Part shown: piece by piece, positions 17,212-25,688 of the stretch
How the letters are laid out: the number at the start of each line of letters is the position of its first letter
How positions within the stretch are numbered: the first letter of the stretch is position 1
Origin: Nocardioides caeni
GTDB lineage: Bacteria > Actinomycetota > Actinomycetes > Propionibacteriales > Nocardioidaceae
DNA: 48,689 bases
NCBI RefSeq assembly: GCF_004912195.1
Contig: NZ_STGW01000004.1
Span: 77,837 to 126,525, forward strand
Reading direction: 5' to 3'
Made by a program: the position numbers and the translations under genes
Notes under the pieces: generated by a model
What the model saw: the letters and a program-made list of their open reading frames with translations, nothing else
What the model was told of the DNA's origin: nothing
The model's database searches: none

Positions 17212-17703
17212 GTGAACCCACCGCGCCTGCGCACCGGAATCGGCACCGACGTCCACCGCCTGGTCCCCCGCACCGACGGTGACCGTCCGCTGGCACTCGG
17301 CGGCCTGCTGTGGCCGGACGAGGACGTGCGCCTCGAGGGTCACTCGGACGCCGACGTCGCCGCGCACGCCGCCTGCGACGCACTCCTGTCCGCGGCCGGG
17401 CTGGGTGACCTGGGCAGCAACTTCGGCACCGCGGAGCCGGAGTGGTCGGGCGCCAGCGGCGCCGCCCTGCTCGGCGAGACGCGGCGCCGGGTCGAGGCAG
17501 CCGGCTGGTCGATCGTCAACGTCGCCGTGCAGGTGATCGGCAACCGGCCCCGCCTCGGACCGCGCCGCGCCGAGGCGGAGGCCGCGCTCTCGGAGGTCGT
17601 CGGCGCACCGGTCTCGATCTCGGCCACGACCACCGACGGCCTGGGACTCACCGGCCGCGGTGAGGGCGTGGCCGCGATCGCCACCGCACTGCTCGCCGGC
17701 TGA
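17212..17703 (+). CDS. ispF: 2-C-methyl-D-erythritol 2,4-cyclodiphosphate synthase
   Basis: A 163-residue enzyme of the non-mevalonate isoprenoid pathway that closes CDP-methylerythritol 2-phosphate into the cyclodiphosphate with loss of CMP. Metal ligands are Asp13 and His15 (IGTDVHRL) and His52 in [10 protein letters not shown]; the conserved HSDADV starts at His44. The actinobacterial loop [18 protein letters not shown] and [19 protein letters not shown] are present. The start is GTG ([15 protein letters not shown]); the frame is open upstream, but that extension is low-complexity. IspD is not beside it, and unlike the frequent ispD-ispF-cysS order, cysS is on the other strand beyond two inserted genes. 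The stop codon opens a hairpin shared with hrpA. Confidence 0.96.
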   Translation: MNPPRLRTGIGTDVHRLVPRTDGDRPLALGGLLWPDEDVRLEGHSDADVAAHAACDALLSAAGLGDLGSNFGTAEPEWSGASGAALLGETRRRVEAAGWSIVNVAVQVIGNRPRLGPRRAEAEAALSEVVGAPVSISATTTDGLGLTGRGEGVAAIATALLAG

Positions 17704-17733
17704 CGCTCCGGCCAACGCCGACGGCCGGCGTCA
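17701..17733. terminator. Bidirectional hairpin between ispF and hrpA
   Basis: TGACG and CCGGCC (17701-17713, with a CT bulge between them) pair with GGCCGG and CGTCA (17723-17733), an 11-bp stem with a 9-base loop. The left end is the ispF stop TGA and the right end is the hrpA stop read on the other strand. There is no U-tract, as is usual for actinobacterial terminators. Termination is inferred from position and symmetry. Confidence 0.6.
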
Positions 17734-20700
17734 GAGCGCGTCGATGGCCTTGCGGATCCGGACGTCGGAGACCGGGCCGTCGGTGCCGAGCTGCTGCGCC
17801 CACTGCGAGACCCGGTACTCCTCCAGCATCCAGCGCACTGCTCGCAGACCGGCCCCCGGCGGGCGACCCTCGGGCAGCGCCGCGAACCGCGCGAGCACGG
17901 CGTCCTGCAGCGGCTGCACCACGTCCATCCGCTGCCGGTCCCTGCCGAGCGCCGCCGGCCCACCCTCGGCGAGCGCCACCCGGCGCTCCCTCATCGCCTG
18001 CAACCACACCCGCAGGCGGCGCAGCCGCGCGACGCCGAGCTCACCGATGAAGCCGTCGTGCACCAGGCGGCCCAGCTGACCCTGCAGGTCGGTGAGCGCC
18101 GGCAGCAGCGGCAGGTCGGCGCGGCCGCTCAGCAGCCGCTCCACCTCGCGCCACACCTCGAGCACCCGCAGCAGCTCGGCCAGCACCGTCCGGACGTCGG
18201 CCGCAGCAGTGCTGCGCAGCCGGGCCAGCAGGTCGTCGTACTCCTGGACGGTGCGGACCGCTGGGCGCGCGTCGACCGCGTCGACGACGACGGCGCGCAG
18301 GCAGTCGGCCAGCAGGGTCTGGATCGAGCGGTAGGGCGTACCCGACAGGCCCAGCTTCTCGGCGTTCGAGAGCCCGTCGACGACGCCCGCGACCGGCTTG
18401 TCGCCCAGTGCGAGCAGCAGCAGCCGCGTGACGCCATCGCGATGACGGGCGTCGCGCTCGTCCTCCGAGCCGAACACCTGGAGGCCGACGGTGCTGCCCT
18501 CGTCGACCAGCCCCGGATGGGCCTCGACCTCGTGACCCGCCCGGGTCCACGTCGCCGAGGCGGGGATCTCGTCGAAGACCCACGTCGTCTCACCGGTCCG
18601 GGCGACCCCGGAGTCGCTGGCGACCGCCTGCATCGCGCGGGCGAATTGCGGCTGCAGCGGCTCCTTCAGCTCGGTCAGCGATTTGCCCCTGCCCTGGACC
18701 TTTCCGCGCTCGTCCACCACCCGGTACGACGGACGCAGGTGCGTCGGCAGCGACGACACCGCCCACACGTCGGCCGGCACGTGCACGCCGGTCGTCGATC
18801 GCAGGTAGCGGCCGAGGGCCGTCAGCAGTGGCTCCTCCCCGGCCGGCACGGAGGCGAGGAACGCCTTGGCAGTGTTGGGCGCGGGGACGAAGTTGACCCG
18901 CAGCTGCTTGGGCAGGCCACGGATCAGCTCGGTGACCAGCTCCTCACGCAACCCCGGGACGAGCCAGGAGAAGTCGTCGTCGTCGACCCGGTTGAGCGTG
19001 GCGACGGGGACGTCGATGGTGAGCCCGTCGTCCTTCGCGCCCGGCTCGAAGTGATAGCTGATCGGGAAGGTCAGCCCACCGGTGAGCGACCATTCCTCGG
19101 GGTAGTCGGCGTCGCTCACCTCGTCGGCCGCGTCGTGGGTGAGCATCGCCGGGTCGAAGGTCAGCAGGCGCGGCTGCTTGCGGCGCTCGTCGCGCCACCA
19201 CCGGTCGAAGTGCGCACCGCTCACGACGGTGTCGGGCACGCGGGCGTCGTAGAAGTCGTAGAGGGTGTGCTCGTCGACGACCAGGTCGCGGCGCCGGGCC
19301 CGGTGCTCGAGCTCCTCGGCCTCCTCCATCAGGCGCTTGTTGTCGCGCAGGAAGTGGTGCCGGGTGTCCCACTCCCCATGGACGAGGGCATGCCGGATGA
19401 ACAGCTCGCGCGACAGCTCGGGATCGATCCGGCCGTAGTTGACGGGACGGTCGGCGGCGAGTGGCACGCCATAGAGCGTGACCCGCTCACGGGCGACAAC
19501 CGACTGACGCTTCCTGGACCAGTGCGGCTCCGCATAGGTCCGCTTGACCAGGTGCTCGCCGAGTCGCTCGGCCCACTCTGGCTTGATCTCGGCGTTCTGC
19601 CGGGCCCAGAGCCGACCGGTCTCGACGAGCTCGCCGGCCATCAGGAACTGCGGGTTCTTCCGGGCCAGGCCACTGCCGGGAAAGATCGCGAACTTCGTGC
19701 CGCGGGCGCCGAGGTACTCCCGCGGCCCCGGCCGGCGACTGTCCTGGCGAGCACCCTGCCTGGGCTTCTCCCGCTCCTCGAGCAGGCCGATGTGCGAGAG
19801 CAGGCCGGACAGCAGGGCCTGGTGGATGCCGTCGGCGTCCGGCCTGTCCGTAGGGGCCTCCAACCGGACGCCCATCTCCTTGGTGACCTGACGCAGCTGG
19901 GCGACGAACTCCTGCCACTCGCGCACCCGCAGGTAGTTGAGGAACTCCCGCTTGCACATCCGGCGGAACGCACTGCCGGACAGCTCCCGCTGCTGCTCGC
20001 GCAGGTGGTTCCAGAGGTTGAGCAGGGTGAGGAAGTCCGAGCCCTCGGCCTTGAAGCGGGCATGCAGCTGGTCGGCCTGCGCCTGCTCCTTGGGGTGGTC
20101 GGCGCCGGGACGCTCGCGCGGGTCCTGCAGCGACAGCGCCGCGACGATGACGAGGACGTCGCGCACGCAGCCGAGCCGCTCGGCCTCGAGCAGCATCCGC
20201 CCGAGGCGGGGGTCGATCGGGAGCCGGGCGAGGCGTCGTCCGACCTTGGTGAGCTCGCCCGGCCTCCCACTGGTCGAGCCCGTCGACACCGCACCGAGCT
20301 CCTCGAGGAGCTGGACACCGGCCTGCACGTTGCGCCGGTCGGGCGGCTCCACGAACGGGAAGCGCCCGATGTCACCGAGCCCGAGCGAGGTCATCTGCAA
20401 GATGACCGAGGCGAGGTTGGTGCGCAGGATCTCCGGGTCGGTGAACTCCGGCCGGGCCTCGAAGTCCTCCTCGGCGTACAGGCGGATGGCGATGCCCGCA
20501 GCGACGCGGCCGCAGCGCCCCGAACGCTGGTTGGCCGAGGCCTGGCTGATCGGCTCGATGGGCAGCCGCTGGACCTTGGTCCGCGCGGAGTAGCGGGAGA
20601 TCCGCGCGACGCCGGTGTCGATGACGTAGCGGATGCCCGGCACCGTCAGCGAGGTCTCGGCGACGTTCGTGGCCAGGACGACGCGGCGGCGCGAGTCCTT

Positions 20701-21576
20701 CGCGGGGGCGAAGACCCGGTGCTGCTCGGCCGCGGAGAGGCGGGAGTAGAGGGGCAGTACGTCGACGGCGCGGGCTGGACCACGTTGATCGAGCCTGTCG
20801 AGATCCGCCAGGGCCTCGGCCGTGTCGCGGATCTCCCGCTCCCCGGGTAGGAAGACGAGGATGTCGCCGGGCCCTTCGGCGGAGAGCTCCTTCACCGCGT
20901 CCACGATCGCCTCGGTGGGGTCCCGGGTGACCAGCTCGGCCTCGGTGTCCTCGTCCGGCAGCTCCATCAGCGGGCGGTAGCGGATCTCGACCGGGTAGGT
21001 CCGGCCCGAGACCTCGACGACCGGGGCGTCGAAGTGCTTCGCGAACCGATCGACGTCGATCGTCGCGGAGGTGATGATGAGCTTGAGGTCCGGCCGTTTC
21101 GGCAGCAGCTGACGCAGGTAGCCGAGCAGGAAGTCGATGTTGAGGCTGCGCTCGTGCGCCTCGTCGATGATGATCGTGTCGTAGCGCCGCAGCATCCGGT
21201 CACGCTGCAGCTCCGCGAGCAGGATGCCGTCGGTCATCAGCTTGATGCGGCTCTGCTTCGACGTCTTGTCGGTGAACCGGACCTGGTAGCCGACCACGTC
21301 GCCCAGCTCGGTGCCGAGCTCCTCGGCGATCCGCTCGGCCACGGAGCGCGCCGCGATCCGGCGCGGCTGGGTGTGGCCGATCATCCGCGGTCGGCCGTCG
21401 GGGTTGTCCGGACCCGGCAGTCCGCGGCCGAGCTCGAGGCAGATCTTCGGCAGCTGGGTGGTCTTCCCCGAGCCTGTCTCGCCGGCGACGATGACGACCT
21501 GGTGGTCGCGGATCGCGGCGGCGATGTCGTCGCGGCGGGCGCTGACCGGGAGGTCGGGCGGGTAGGAGATCTTCAC
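17731..21576 (-). CDS. hrpA: ATP-dependent RNA helicase HrpA
   Basis: A 1281-residue DEAH-box helicase, full length for the HrpA family. Walker A is GETGSGKTT (32-40), the TQPRRIAARSVAERIAEELG segment is motif Ia, IIIDEAHERSLN holds DEAH at 138-141, and LIITSATIDVDRF is motif III. ATNVAETSLTVPGIRYVID and QRSGRCGRVAAGIAIRLY are motifs V and VI. The winged-helix, HA2 and OB domains follow, then the long HrpA-specific C-terminal DUF3418 region. HrpA acts on structured mRNA and, in E. coli, helps resolve stalled or collided ribosomes. The gene stands alone. The start MKISYPPDLPVSARRD is well placed before the first helicase domain. Confidence 0.97.
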   Translation of the reverse strand: MKISYPPDLPVSARRDDIAAAIRDHQVVIVAGETGSGKTTQLPKICLELGRGLPGPDNPDGRPRMIGHTQPRRIAARSVAERIAEELGTELGDVVGYQVRFTDKTSKQSRIKLMTDGILLAELQRDRMLRRYDTIIIDEAHERSLNIDFLLGYLRQLLPKRPDLKLIITSATIDVDRFAKHFDAPVVEVSGRTYPVEIRYRPLMELPDEDTEAELVTRDPTEAIVDAVKELSAEGPGDILVFLPGEREIRDTAEALADLDRLDQRGPARAVDVLPLYSRLSAAEQHRVFAPAKDSRRRVVLATNVAETSLTVPGIRYVIDTGVARISRYSARTKVQRLPIEPISQASANQRSGRCGRVAAGIAIRLYAEEDFEARPEFTDPEILRTNLASVILQMTSLGLGDIGRFPFVEPPDRRNVQAGVQLLEELGAVSTGSTSGRPGELTKVGRRLARLPIDPRLGRMLLEAERLGCVRDVLVIVAALSLQDPRERPGADHPKEQAQADQLHARFKAEGSDFLTLLNLWNHLREQQRELSGSAFRRMCKREFLNYLRVREWQEFVAQLRQVTKEMGVRLEAPTDRPDADGIHQALLSGLLSHIGLLEEREKPRQGARQDSRRPGPREYLGARGTKFAIFPGSGLARKNPQFLMAGELVETGRLWARQNAEIKPEWAERLGEHLVKRTYAEPHWSRKRQSVVARERVTLYGVPLAADRPVNYGRIDPELSRELFIRHALVHGEWDTRHHFLRDNKRLMEEAEELEHRARRRDLVVDEHTLYDFYDARVPDTVVSGAHFDRWWRDERRKQPRLLTFDPAMLTHDAADEVSDADYPEEWSLTGGLTFPISYHFEPGAKDDGLTIDVPVATLNRVDDDDFSWLVPGLREELVTELIRGLPKQLRVNFVPAPNTAKAFLASVPAGEEPLLTALGRYLRSTTGVHVPADVWAVSSLPTHLRPSYRVVDERGKVQGRGKSLTELKEPLQPQFARAMQAVASDSGVARTGETTWVFDEIPASATWTRAGHEVEAHPGLVDEGSTVGLQVFGSEDERDARHRDGVTRLLLLALGDKPVAGVVDGLSNAEKLGLSGTPYRSIQTLLADCLRAVVVDAVDARPAVRTVQEYDDLLARLRSTAAADVRTVLAELLRVLEVWREVERLLSGRADLPLLPALTDLQGQLGRLVHDGFIGELGVARLRRLRVWLQAMRERRVALAEGGPAALGRDRQRMDVVQPLQDAVLARFAALPEGRPPGAGLRAVRWMLEEYRVSQWAQQLGTDGPVSDVRIRKAIDAL

Positions 21577-21609
21577 AACGCGGACATTCTCCCACCCGCG
21601 CGCCAGTGG

Positions 21610-22248
21610 TCAGGAGCGGTCGTCCCAGGCCACGGCCGACGGGCGCTGGTCCTCGCTGTCGAGCGTGAAGACGTGGACGTTGCCGTCCACCTCCACCGCG
21701 AGCTGGTGCACGGTGCCGGCCTCGGCCCACCGCGCCCGGTCGGCGCCGCGGACCCTGGCGTCCTCGCAGGCCCACCCCTGGGGACAGGTGTCGGCGCCGC
21801 TCGCACGCCAGCCGTCGGAGACGCTGACCGAGAGCCAGCCCACCGGCCCCTGGACCCGGCTCATCAGCACGTCGGCGATGTCCTGCAGCTGGCGCACCGT
21901 GATCGCCGGCAGCTGCTCCTCCCGGGTCCGGGGCCGCACGGCGAGGTCCTGGATCCGCGCGTCGAGGTCGGCAGGGACATCAGCGGGCAGGTCGGCGGGC
22001 AGGTCGGCAGGCGCCGCCGGAGCCCGGTCCTGACTGGTCACCGGCGGGGTGCCCGTGCCGTCGCCGACGACCGCGGTCCAGGCCGCTCCGCCGGCCACCG
22101 CCAGGGCGAGAGCACCGCCCGCGAGCGTCGTACGACGGCGGCGCAGCCGCGCCCGCCCCCTGGCCAGGTCGCCGGCCACTCCCCACGGAGGGGCAGGGAG
22201 CTCCTCGGCGAGCTGGTGGATCCGCTCGGTCAGCTGGGTCTCGGTCAT
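21610..22248 (-). CDS. Membrane protein coupled to the sigma factor, putative anti-sigma or sensor partner
   Basis: A 212-residue protein beginning MTETQLTERIHQLAEELPAP, a cytoplasmic segment of about 40 residues. One transmembrane helix follows (41-62, TLAGGALALAVAGGAAWTAV) and then an extracytoplasmic part. The region after the helix has a short repeat, PADLPADLPADVPADL, coded by near-identical 12-base units, before a small domain ending VHVFTLDSEDQRPSAVAWDD. There is no HxxxCxxC zinc motif, so it is not a classical ZAS anti-sigma factor. Its ATG overlaps the sigma gene's stop as ATGA. Such coupling usually marks the cognate regulator; that role is inferred from position and topology only. 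Confidence 0.7.
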   Translation of the reverse strand: MTETQLTERIHQLAEELPAPPWGVAGDLARGRARLRRRRTTLAGGALALAVAGGAAWTAVVGDGTGTPPVTSQDRAPAAPADLPADLPADVPADLDARIQDLAVRPRTREEQLPAITVRQLQDIADVLMSRVQGPVGWLSVSVSDGWRASGADTCPQGWACEDARVRGADRARWAEAGTVHQLAVEVDGNVHVFTLDSEDQRPSAVAWDDRS

Positions 22249-22757
22249 CGGTTCTCTCCTGTCACATCGGCGGGGACGAGTGCCCCGCGCAGTCGGGTGA
22301 GAGCGGCGGCGGTCTGACTCTTGACCGTTCCCGTGCTGATCCCGAGGTCGGCTGCCGTCTCCTCGACCGACAGGCCCCAGTAGTGGCGCAGGACGACCAC
22401 CCGGCGCTGACCGGGCGGCAGCTCGCGCAGGGCGTCCCACAGCGCGTCGGCGTCCTCGTGGCTCAGCCGGTCGGGCTGCGCGCGATCCTCGATCTCGGCG
22501 GCCACCTCGCGGCGCGAGCTGCGGGCGCCGTCGTCGAGGAAGGCGTTGAGCACGCTGCGGCGGGCGTACGCGTCGACGGACTCGGCGCGTCGTACCCGCG
22601 GCCAGGAGACATACAGCTTCGCCAGCGCCTGCTGGACGATGTCCTCCGCCCGGTGCGGGTCGCCACACATCAGGTACGCCGTGCGGTGGAGCCGCACCCG
22701 TCGCGACACCACGAACTCCGTGAACTCAGCATCTCGCCGTCGAGTGCCCACTGCCAC
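22245..22757 (-). CDS. SigE family RNA polymerase sigma-70 factor (ECF)
   Basis: A 170-residue ECF sigma factor. Region 2 is FTEFVVSRRVRLHRTAYLMCGDPHRAEDIVQQALAKLYVSWPRV, with the DIVQxAL -10-recognition helix. Region 4 is ALRELPPGQRRVVVLRHYWGLSVEETAADLGISTGTVKSQTAAALTRLRG, whose helix-turn-helix reads -35 elements. Regions 1 and 3 are absent, as in all ECF factors. The pattern matches the actinobacterial 'SigE family' (SACE_1801-like), not mycobacterial SigE itself. Members usually sit upstream of a membrane protein gene, as here. Its regulon is unknown. It is divergent from the lysine operon 295 bases away. Confidence 0.93.
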   Translation of the reverse strand: MAVGTRRRDAEFTEFVVSRRVRLHRTAYLMCGDPHRAEDIVQQALAKLYVSWPRVRRAESVDAYARRSVLNAFLDDGARSSRREVAAEIEDRAQPDRLSHEDADALWDALRELPPGQRRVVVLRHYWGLSVEETAADLGISTGTVKSQTAAALTRLRGALVPADVTGENR

Positions 22758-22923
22758 CTCCGTCGTCTCTCACCCTGAAGGACCGGAGCCGGCGCGGATC
22801 GGTTGGCTCGCCGGGACGGCTTTCTCGACATGCCGGCGGTGGCGACACCTCGGGCCCCGCGGCGCCGGTTCTGCCCCAGGGGTCTCGCGCCGGCGTTGTG
22901 GCGTGGGTTACAGTGAAGGAAGA

Positions 22924-22934
22924 TTGTCGGACAA
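22924..22934. promoter_or_regulatory. FadR-type GntR operator-like site upstream of the lysine catabolic operon
   Basis: TTGTCGGACAA is a perfect 5-base inverted repeat around one G. It fits TNGTNNNACNA, the published consensus for the FadR subfamily of GntR regulators. It lies about 120 bases upstream of the first lysine catabolic gene in an otherwise featureless 295-base divergent spacer. In the rest of that spacer I see only a GGAGGCC-like ribosome site before the operon. The regulator is not encoded next to it. Confidence 0.45.
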
Positions 22935-23052
22935 AATGCGTTCTTGCCACAGATTTTCCTGTCGTGCCCGTGTCGACCTTGCGATCAGCCCGATGTGAGC
23001 GATGGGCAGACCACCCGCACGCGGGACCTGACCGCCTCGAGGAGGCCCTGCG

Positions 23053-24171
23053 ATGACCACCACCGACGCACGCAAGCGCACCATCAACCAGGTCGGCGTG
23101 ATCGGGCTCGGCAAGGTCGGCGAGCTCGTCGCCGGCCTGCTCACCGACGCCGGCTTCAAGGTCAGCGGCTACGACGCCGCGGCCCGTCCGGGTCTGCGGT
23201 TCGAGACCGCCGAGCTCGACGTCGCCGACGCCGACGCCTTGCGCGAGGCCCTGCGCGGGGTCGACGCGGTCGTCTCCTGCCTGCCCTACGACCGCAACAT
23301 CGACGTGGCCGAGGCGGCCGCCGCCGTCGGCTGCCACTACTTCGACCTCACCGAGGACGTGCCGACCACGCAGCGGGTCATCGAGCTCGCCTCCTCGACG
23401 CCGGACGTGGCGTTCGTGCCGCAGTGCGGCCTGGCCCCCGGCCTCATCGGCATCGTCGGCGCCTCGCTGGCCCAGGGCTTCGACACGATCCGCTCCATCG
23501 AGCTGAAGGTCGGCGCGCTGCCGCAGAACCCGACCGGCCTGCTGGGCTATGCGTTCAACTGGTCGGCCGAAGGCGTCGTCAACGAGTACCTCAACGACTG
23601 CGAGGTGCTGCGCTCGGGCCGGCGCCAGATGGTGCCGGCCATGGAGGAGAAGGAGCGCGTCGTCATCGGCGGCATCGAGCTGGAGGCGGCGCTGACCTCC
23701 GGCGGCCTGGGCACGATGTGCCAGACCTACGAGGGCCGGGTGCAGCGCCTCGACTACAAGACACTGCGCTACCCCGGCCACTTCGACCAGATGCACTTCC
23801 TCTTCGACGAGCTGGGCCTGCGCGACTGTCGTGACGAGGTCGGCCGGATCCTGGTCAAGGCCAAGCCTCCCGTCAACGACGACATCGTCTACCTCCACGC
23901 CGCCGTCGAGGGCGTCAAGGACGGTCAGCCCTTCCGCGAGAACCACGTGCGGGGCTACCTCCCGATCACGCTCCCCGACGGCGAGGGCACCGACCGCAGA
24001 TGGCGCGCCATCTCGTGGACCACCGCCTCCTCCGCGGTCGCCGTGGTCGAGCTGGTCGCCGACGGCCGCCTCCCGCAGGAGGGCTTCGTCCGCCAGGAGG
24101 ACATCGCCCTCGAGGACCTCTGTGCGACCCACGCCGGTCGCCGTTTCGCCGACTACGGAAAGATCGCCTGA
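23053..24171 (+). CDS. Saccharopine dehydrogenase family protein, probable L-lysine 6-dehydrogenase
   Basis: A 372-residue enzyme with the Rossmann loop VIGLGKVGELVAGLL near residues 16-30. SCLPYDRNIDVAEAAAAVGCHYFDLTED is the family's second conserved segment. PQCGLAPGLIGIVGASLAQ, VGALPQNPTGLLGYAFNWSAEGVVNEYLNDC and GGLGTMCQTYEGRV match the substrate domain of lysine 6-dehydrogenase and saccharopine dehydrogenase. Lysine 6-dehydrogenase oxidises the epsilon-amino group of lysine to give piperideine-6-carboxylate. The next gene is a piperideine-6-carboxylate dehydrogenase, which supports this reaction. The start MTTTDARKRTINQVGV follows GGAGG. The stop overlaps the next ATG in TGATG. Saccharopine as substrate remains possible. 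Confidence 0.87.
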   Translation: MTTTDARKRTINQVGVIGLGKVGELVAGLLTDAGFKVSGYDAAARPGLRFETAELDVADADALREALRGVDAVVSCLPYDRNIDVAEAAAAVGCHYFDLTEDVPTTQRVIELASSTPDVAFVPQCGLAPGLIGIVGASLAQGFDTIRSIELKVGALPQNPTGLLGYAFNWSAEGVVNEYLNDCEVLRSGRRQMVPAMEEKERVVIGGIELEAALTSGGLGTMCQTYEGRVQRLDYKTLRYPGHFDQMHFLFDELGLRDCRDEVGRILVKAKPPVNDDIVYLHAAVEGVKDGQPFRENHVRGYLPITLPDGEGTDRRWRAISWTTASSAVAVVELVADGRLPQEGFVRQEDIALEDLCATHAGRRFADYGKIA

Positions 24172-25688
24172 TGACCGACCTGAGCACCCGCGCCCGCCAG
24201 ATCCTCGCCGAGCTCGGCGCCGGCGACCCGTTCGCAGAGGACGGAGGGCTGGTCGCCACCTCCCCCGTCGACGGGTCGGAGCTGGGCCGCCTGGTCGCGC
24301 ACACCCCCGCCGCGGTCGACGCCACCATCGGCGGCGCCCACGCCGCGTTCGAGGAGTGGCGATCGGTCCCCGCGCCGGTCCGTGGCCACCTGGTCCGCGA
24401 GCTCGGCGAGCTGCTGCGCGAGCACAAGGAGGTCCTCGGCGAGCTGGTCTCGATCGAGGCCGGCAAGATCCGCTCCGAGGGCCTCGGCGAGGTCCAGGAG
24501 ATGATCGACATCTGCGAGTTCGCGGTCGGCCTCTCCCGCCAGCTGCACGGCCTGACCATCGCCTCCGAGCGCCCGGGGCACCGGATGATGGAGCAGTGGC
24601 ACCCCCTGGGGGTCGTCGGCGTCATCTCCGCCTTCAACTTCCCCGTCGCCGTCTGGTCGTGGAACGCCGCCCTCGCCCTCGTCGCCGGTGACGCGGTGGT
24701 GTGGAAGCCGTCGGAGAAGACGCTGCTCACCGCCCTCGCCTGCCAGGCCCTCGCCGCGGAGGCATGTCGCCGCGTCGGCGCTCCGCAGGCGCTGTCCCAG
24801 GTCGTGCTGGGCGACCGGGAGGTCGGCGAGGTCCTCGTCGACGACCCGCGGGTGCCGCTGGTCTCGGCCACCGGCTCGACCCGGATGGGCAAGCAGGTCG
24901 CGCCGCGCGTGGCCGCCCGGCTGGGTCGCTGCCTGCTCGAGCTCGGCGGCAACAACGCCGCGGTGGTCGCTCCCTCGGCCGACCTCGACCTCGCCGTGCG
25001 CGGCATCGTCTTCTCCGCCGTCGGCACCGCCGGCCAGCGCTGCACCTCGTTGCGCCGGGTGATCGTCCACGAGTCGATCCACGACGAGCTCGTCGCGCGA
25101 CTCTCGAAGGCCTACGGCACCCTGTCGATCGGCTCGCCGCTCGAGCCGTCGACGCTGGTGGGGCCGCTGGTCGACACCCCCGCCACCGAGGCCTTCCTCG
25201 GCGCGGTGGAGCAGGCGCAGGCCGACGGTGGCCGGCTCGTCACCGGCGGCACGCGAGCCGATCAGATGTCCGGGGCCGTGACCGGCGGGCAGTACGTCGT
25301 ACCCGCCATCGTGGACATGCCGGCCCAGACCGACGTCGTGAAGCGGGAGACCTTCGCTCCCCTGCTCTACGTCCTGACGTACGCCGAGCTCGACGAGGCG
25401 ATCGCGCTCCACAACGAGGTCGCCCAGGGCCTGTCGTCGGCGATCTTCACCCTCGACGTCCGCGAAGCCGAGACCTTCCTGTCCGCGGCCGGCTCCGACT
25501 GCGGCATCGCCAACGTCAACATCGGCACCTCCGGGGCCGAGATCGGCGGCGCGTTCGGCGGCGAGAAGGAGACCGGCGGCGGGCGCGAGTCCGGATCGGA
25601 CGCGTGGAAGGCCTACATGCGGCGCACCACCAACACGATCAACTACTCCACCGAGCTGCCGCTGGCCCAGGGAGTCGAATTCCAGTGA
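24171..25688 (+). CDS. amaB: L-piperidine-6-carboxylate dehydrogenase (ALDH7 family aldehyde dehydrogenase)
   Basis: A 505-residue aldehyde dehydrogenase. The catalytic Cys is residue 291 in GTAGQRCTSLRR and the general base is Glu257 in LLELGGNNAAVV. ELGGNNA followed by GQRCT is the ALDH7 (antiquitin) signature, distinct from the GQxCxA of ALDH1/2. ISAFNFPVAVWSWNAALALVAGD is the NAD-binding start. ALDH7 enzymes oxidise 2-aminoadipate 6-semialdehyde, in equilibrium with piperideine-6-carboxylate, to 2-aminoadipate. Position between the lysine dehydrogenase-like gene and hglS strongly supports that substrate. It is coupled at both ends: TGATG upstream and GTGA downstream. Confidence 0.92.
   Translation: MTDLSTRARQILAELGAGDPFAEDGGLVATSPVDGSELGRLVAHTPAAVDATIGGAHAAFEEWRSVPAPVRGHLVRELGELLREHKEVLGELVSIEAGKIRSEGLGEVQEMIDICEFAVGLSRQLHGLTIASERPGHRMMEQWHPLGVVGVISAFNFPVAVWSWNAALALVAGDAVVWKPSEKTLLTALACQALAAEACRRVGAPQALSQVVLGDREVGEVLVDDPRVPLVSATGSTRMGKQVAPRVAARLGRCLLELGGNNAAVVAPSADLDLAVRGIVFSAVGTAGQRCTSLRRVIVHESIHDELVARLSKAYGTLSIGSPLEPSTLVGPLVDTPATEAFLGAVEQAQADGGRLVTGGTRADQMSGAVTGGQYVVPAIVDMPAQTDVVKRETFAPLLYVLTYAELDEAIALHNEVAQGLSSAIFTLDVREAETFLSAAGSDCGIANVNIGTSGAEIGGAFGGEKETGGGRESGSDAWKAYMRRTTNTINYSTELPLAQGVEFQ

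Noticed and set aside
18058..20850. Long open frame opposite hrpA
   Set aside because: It is an antisense shadow created by GC-rich codon bias. Its product is low-complexity and has no start context, while hrpA is complete on the other strand.
24701..25684. N-terminal extension of HglS
   Set aside because: This part of the open frame lies out of frame inside the aldehyde dehydrogenase gene. The family start fits the GTGA overlap.
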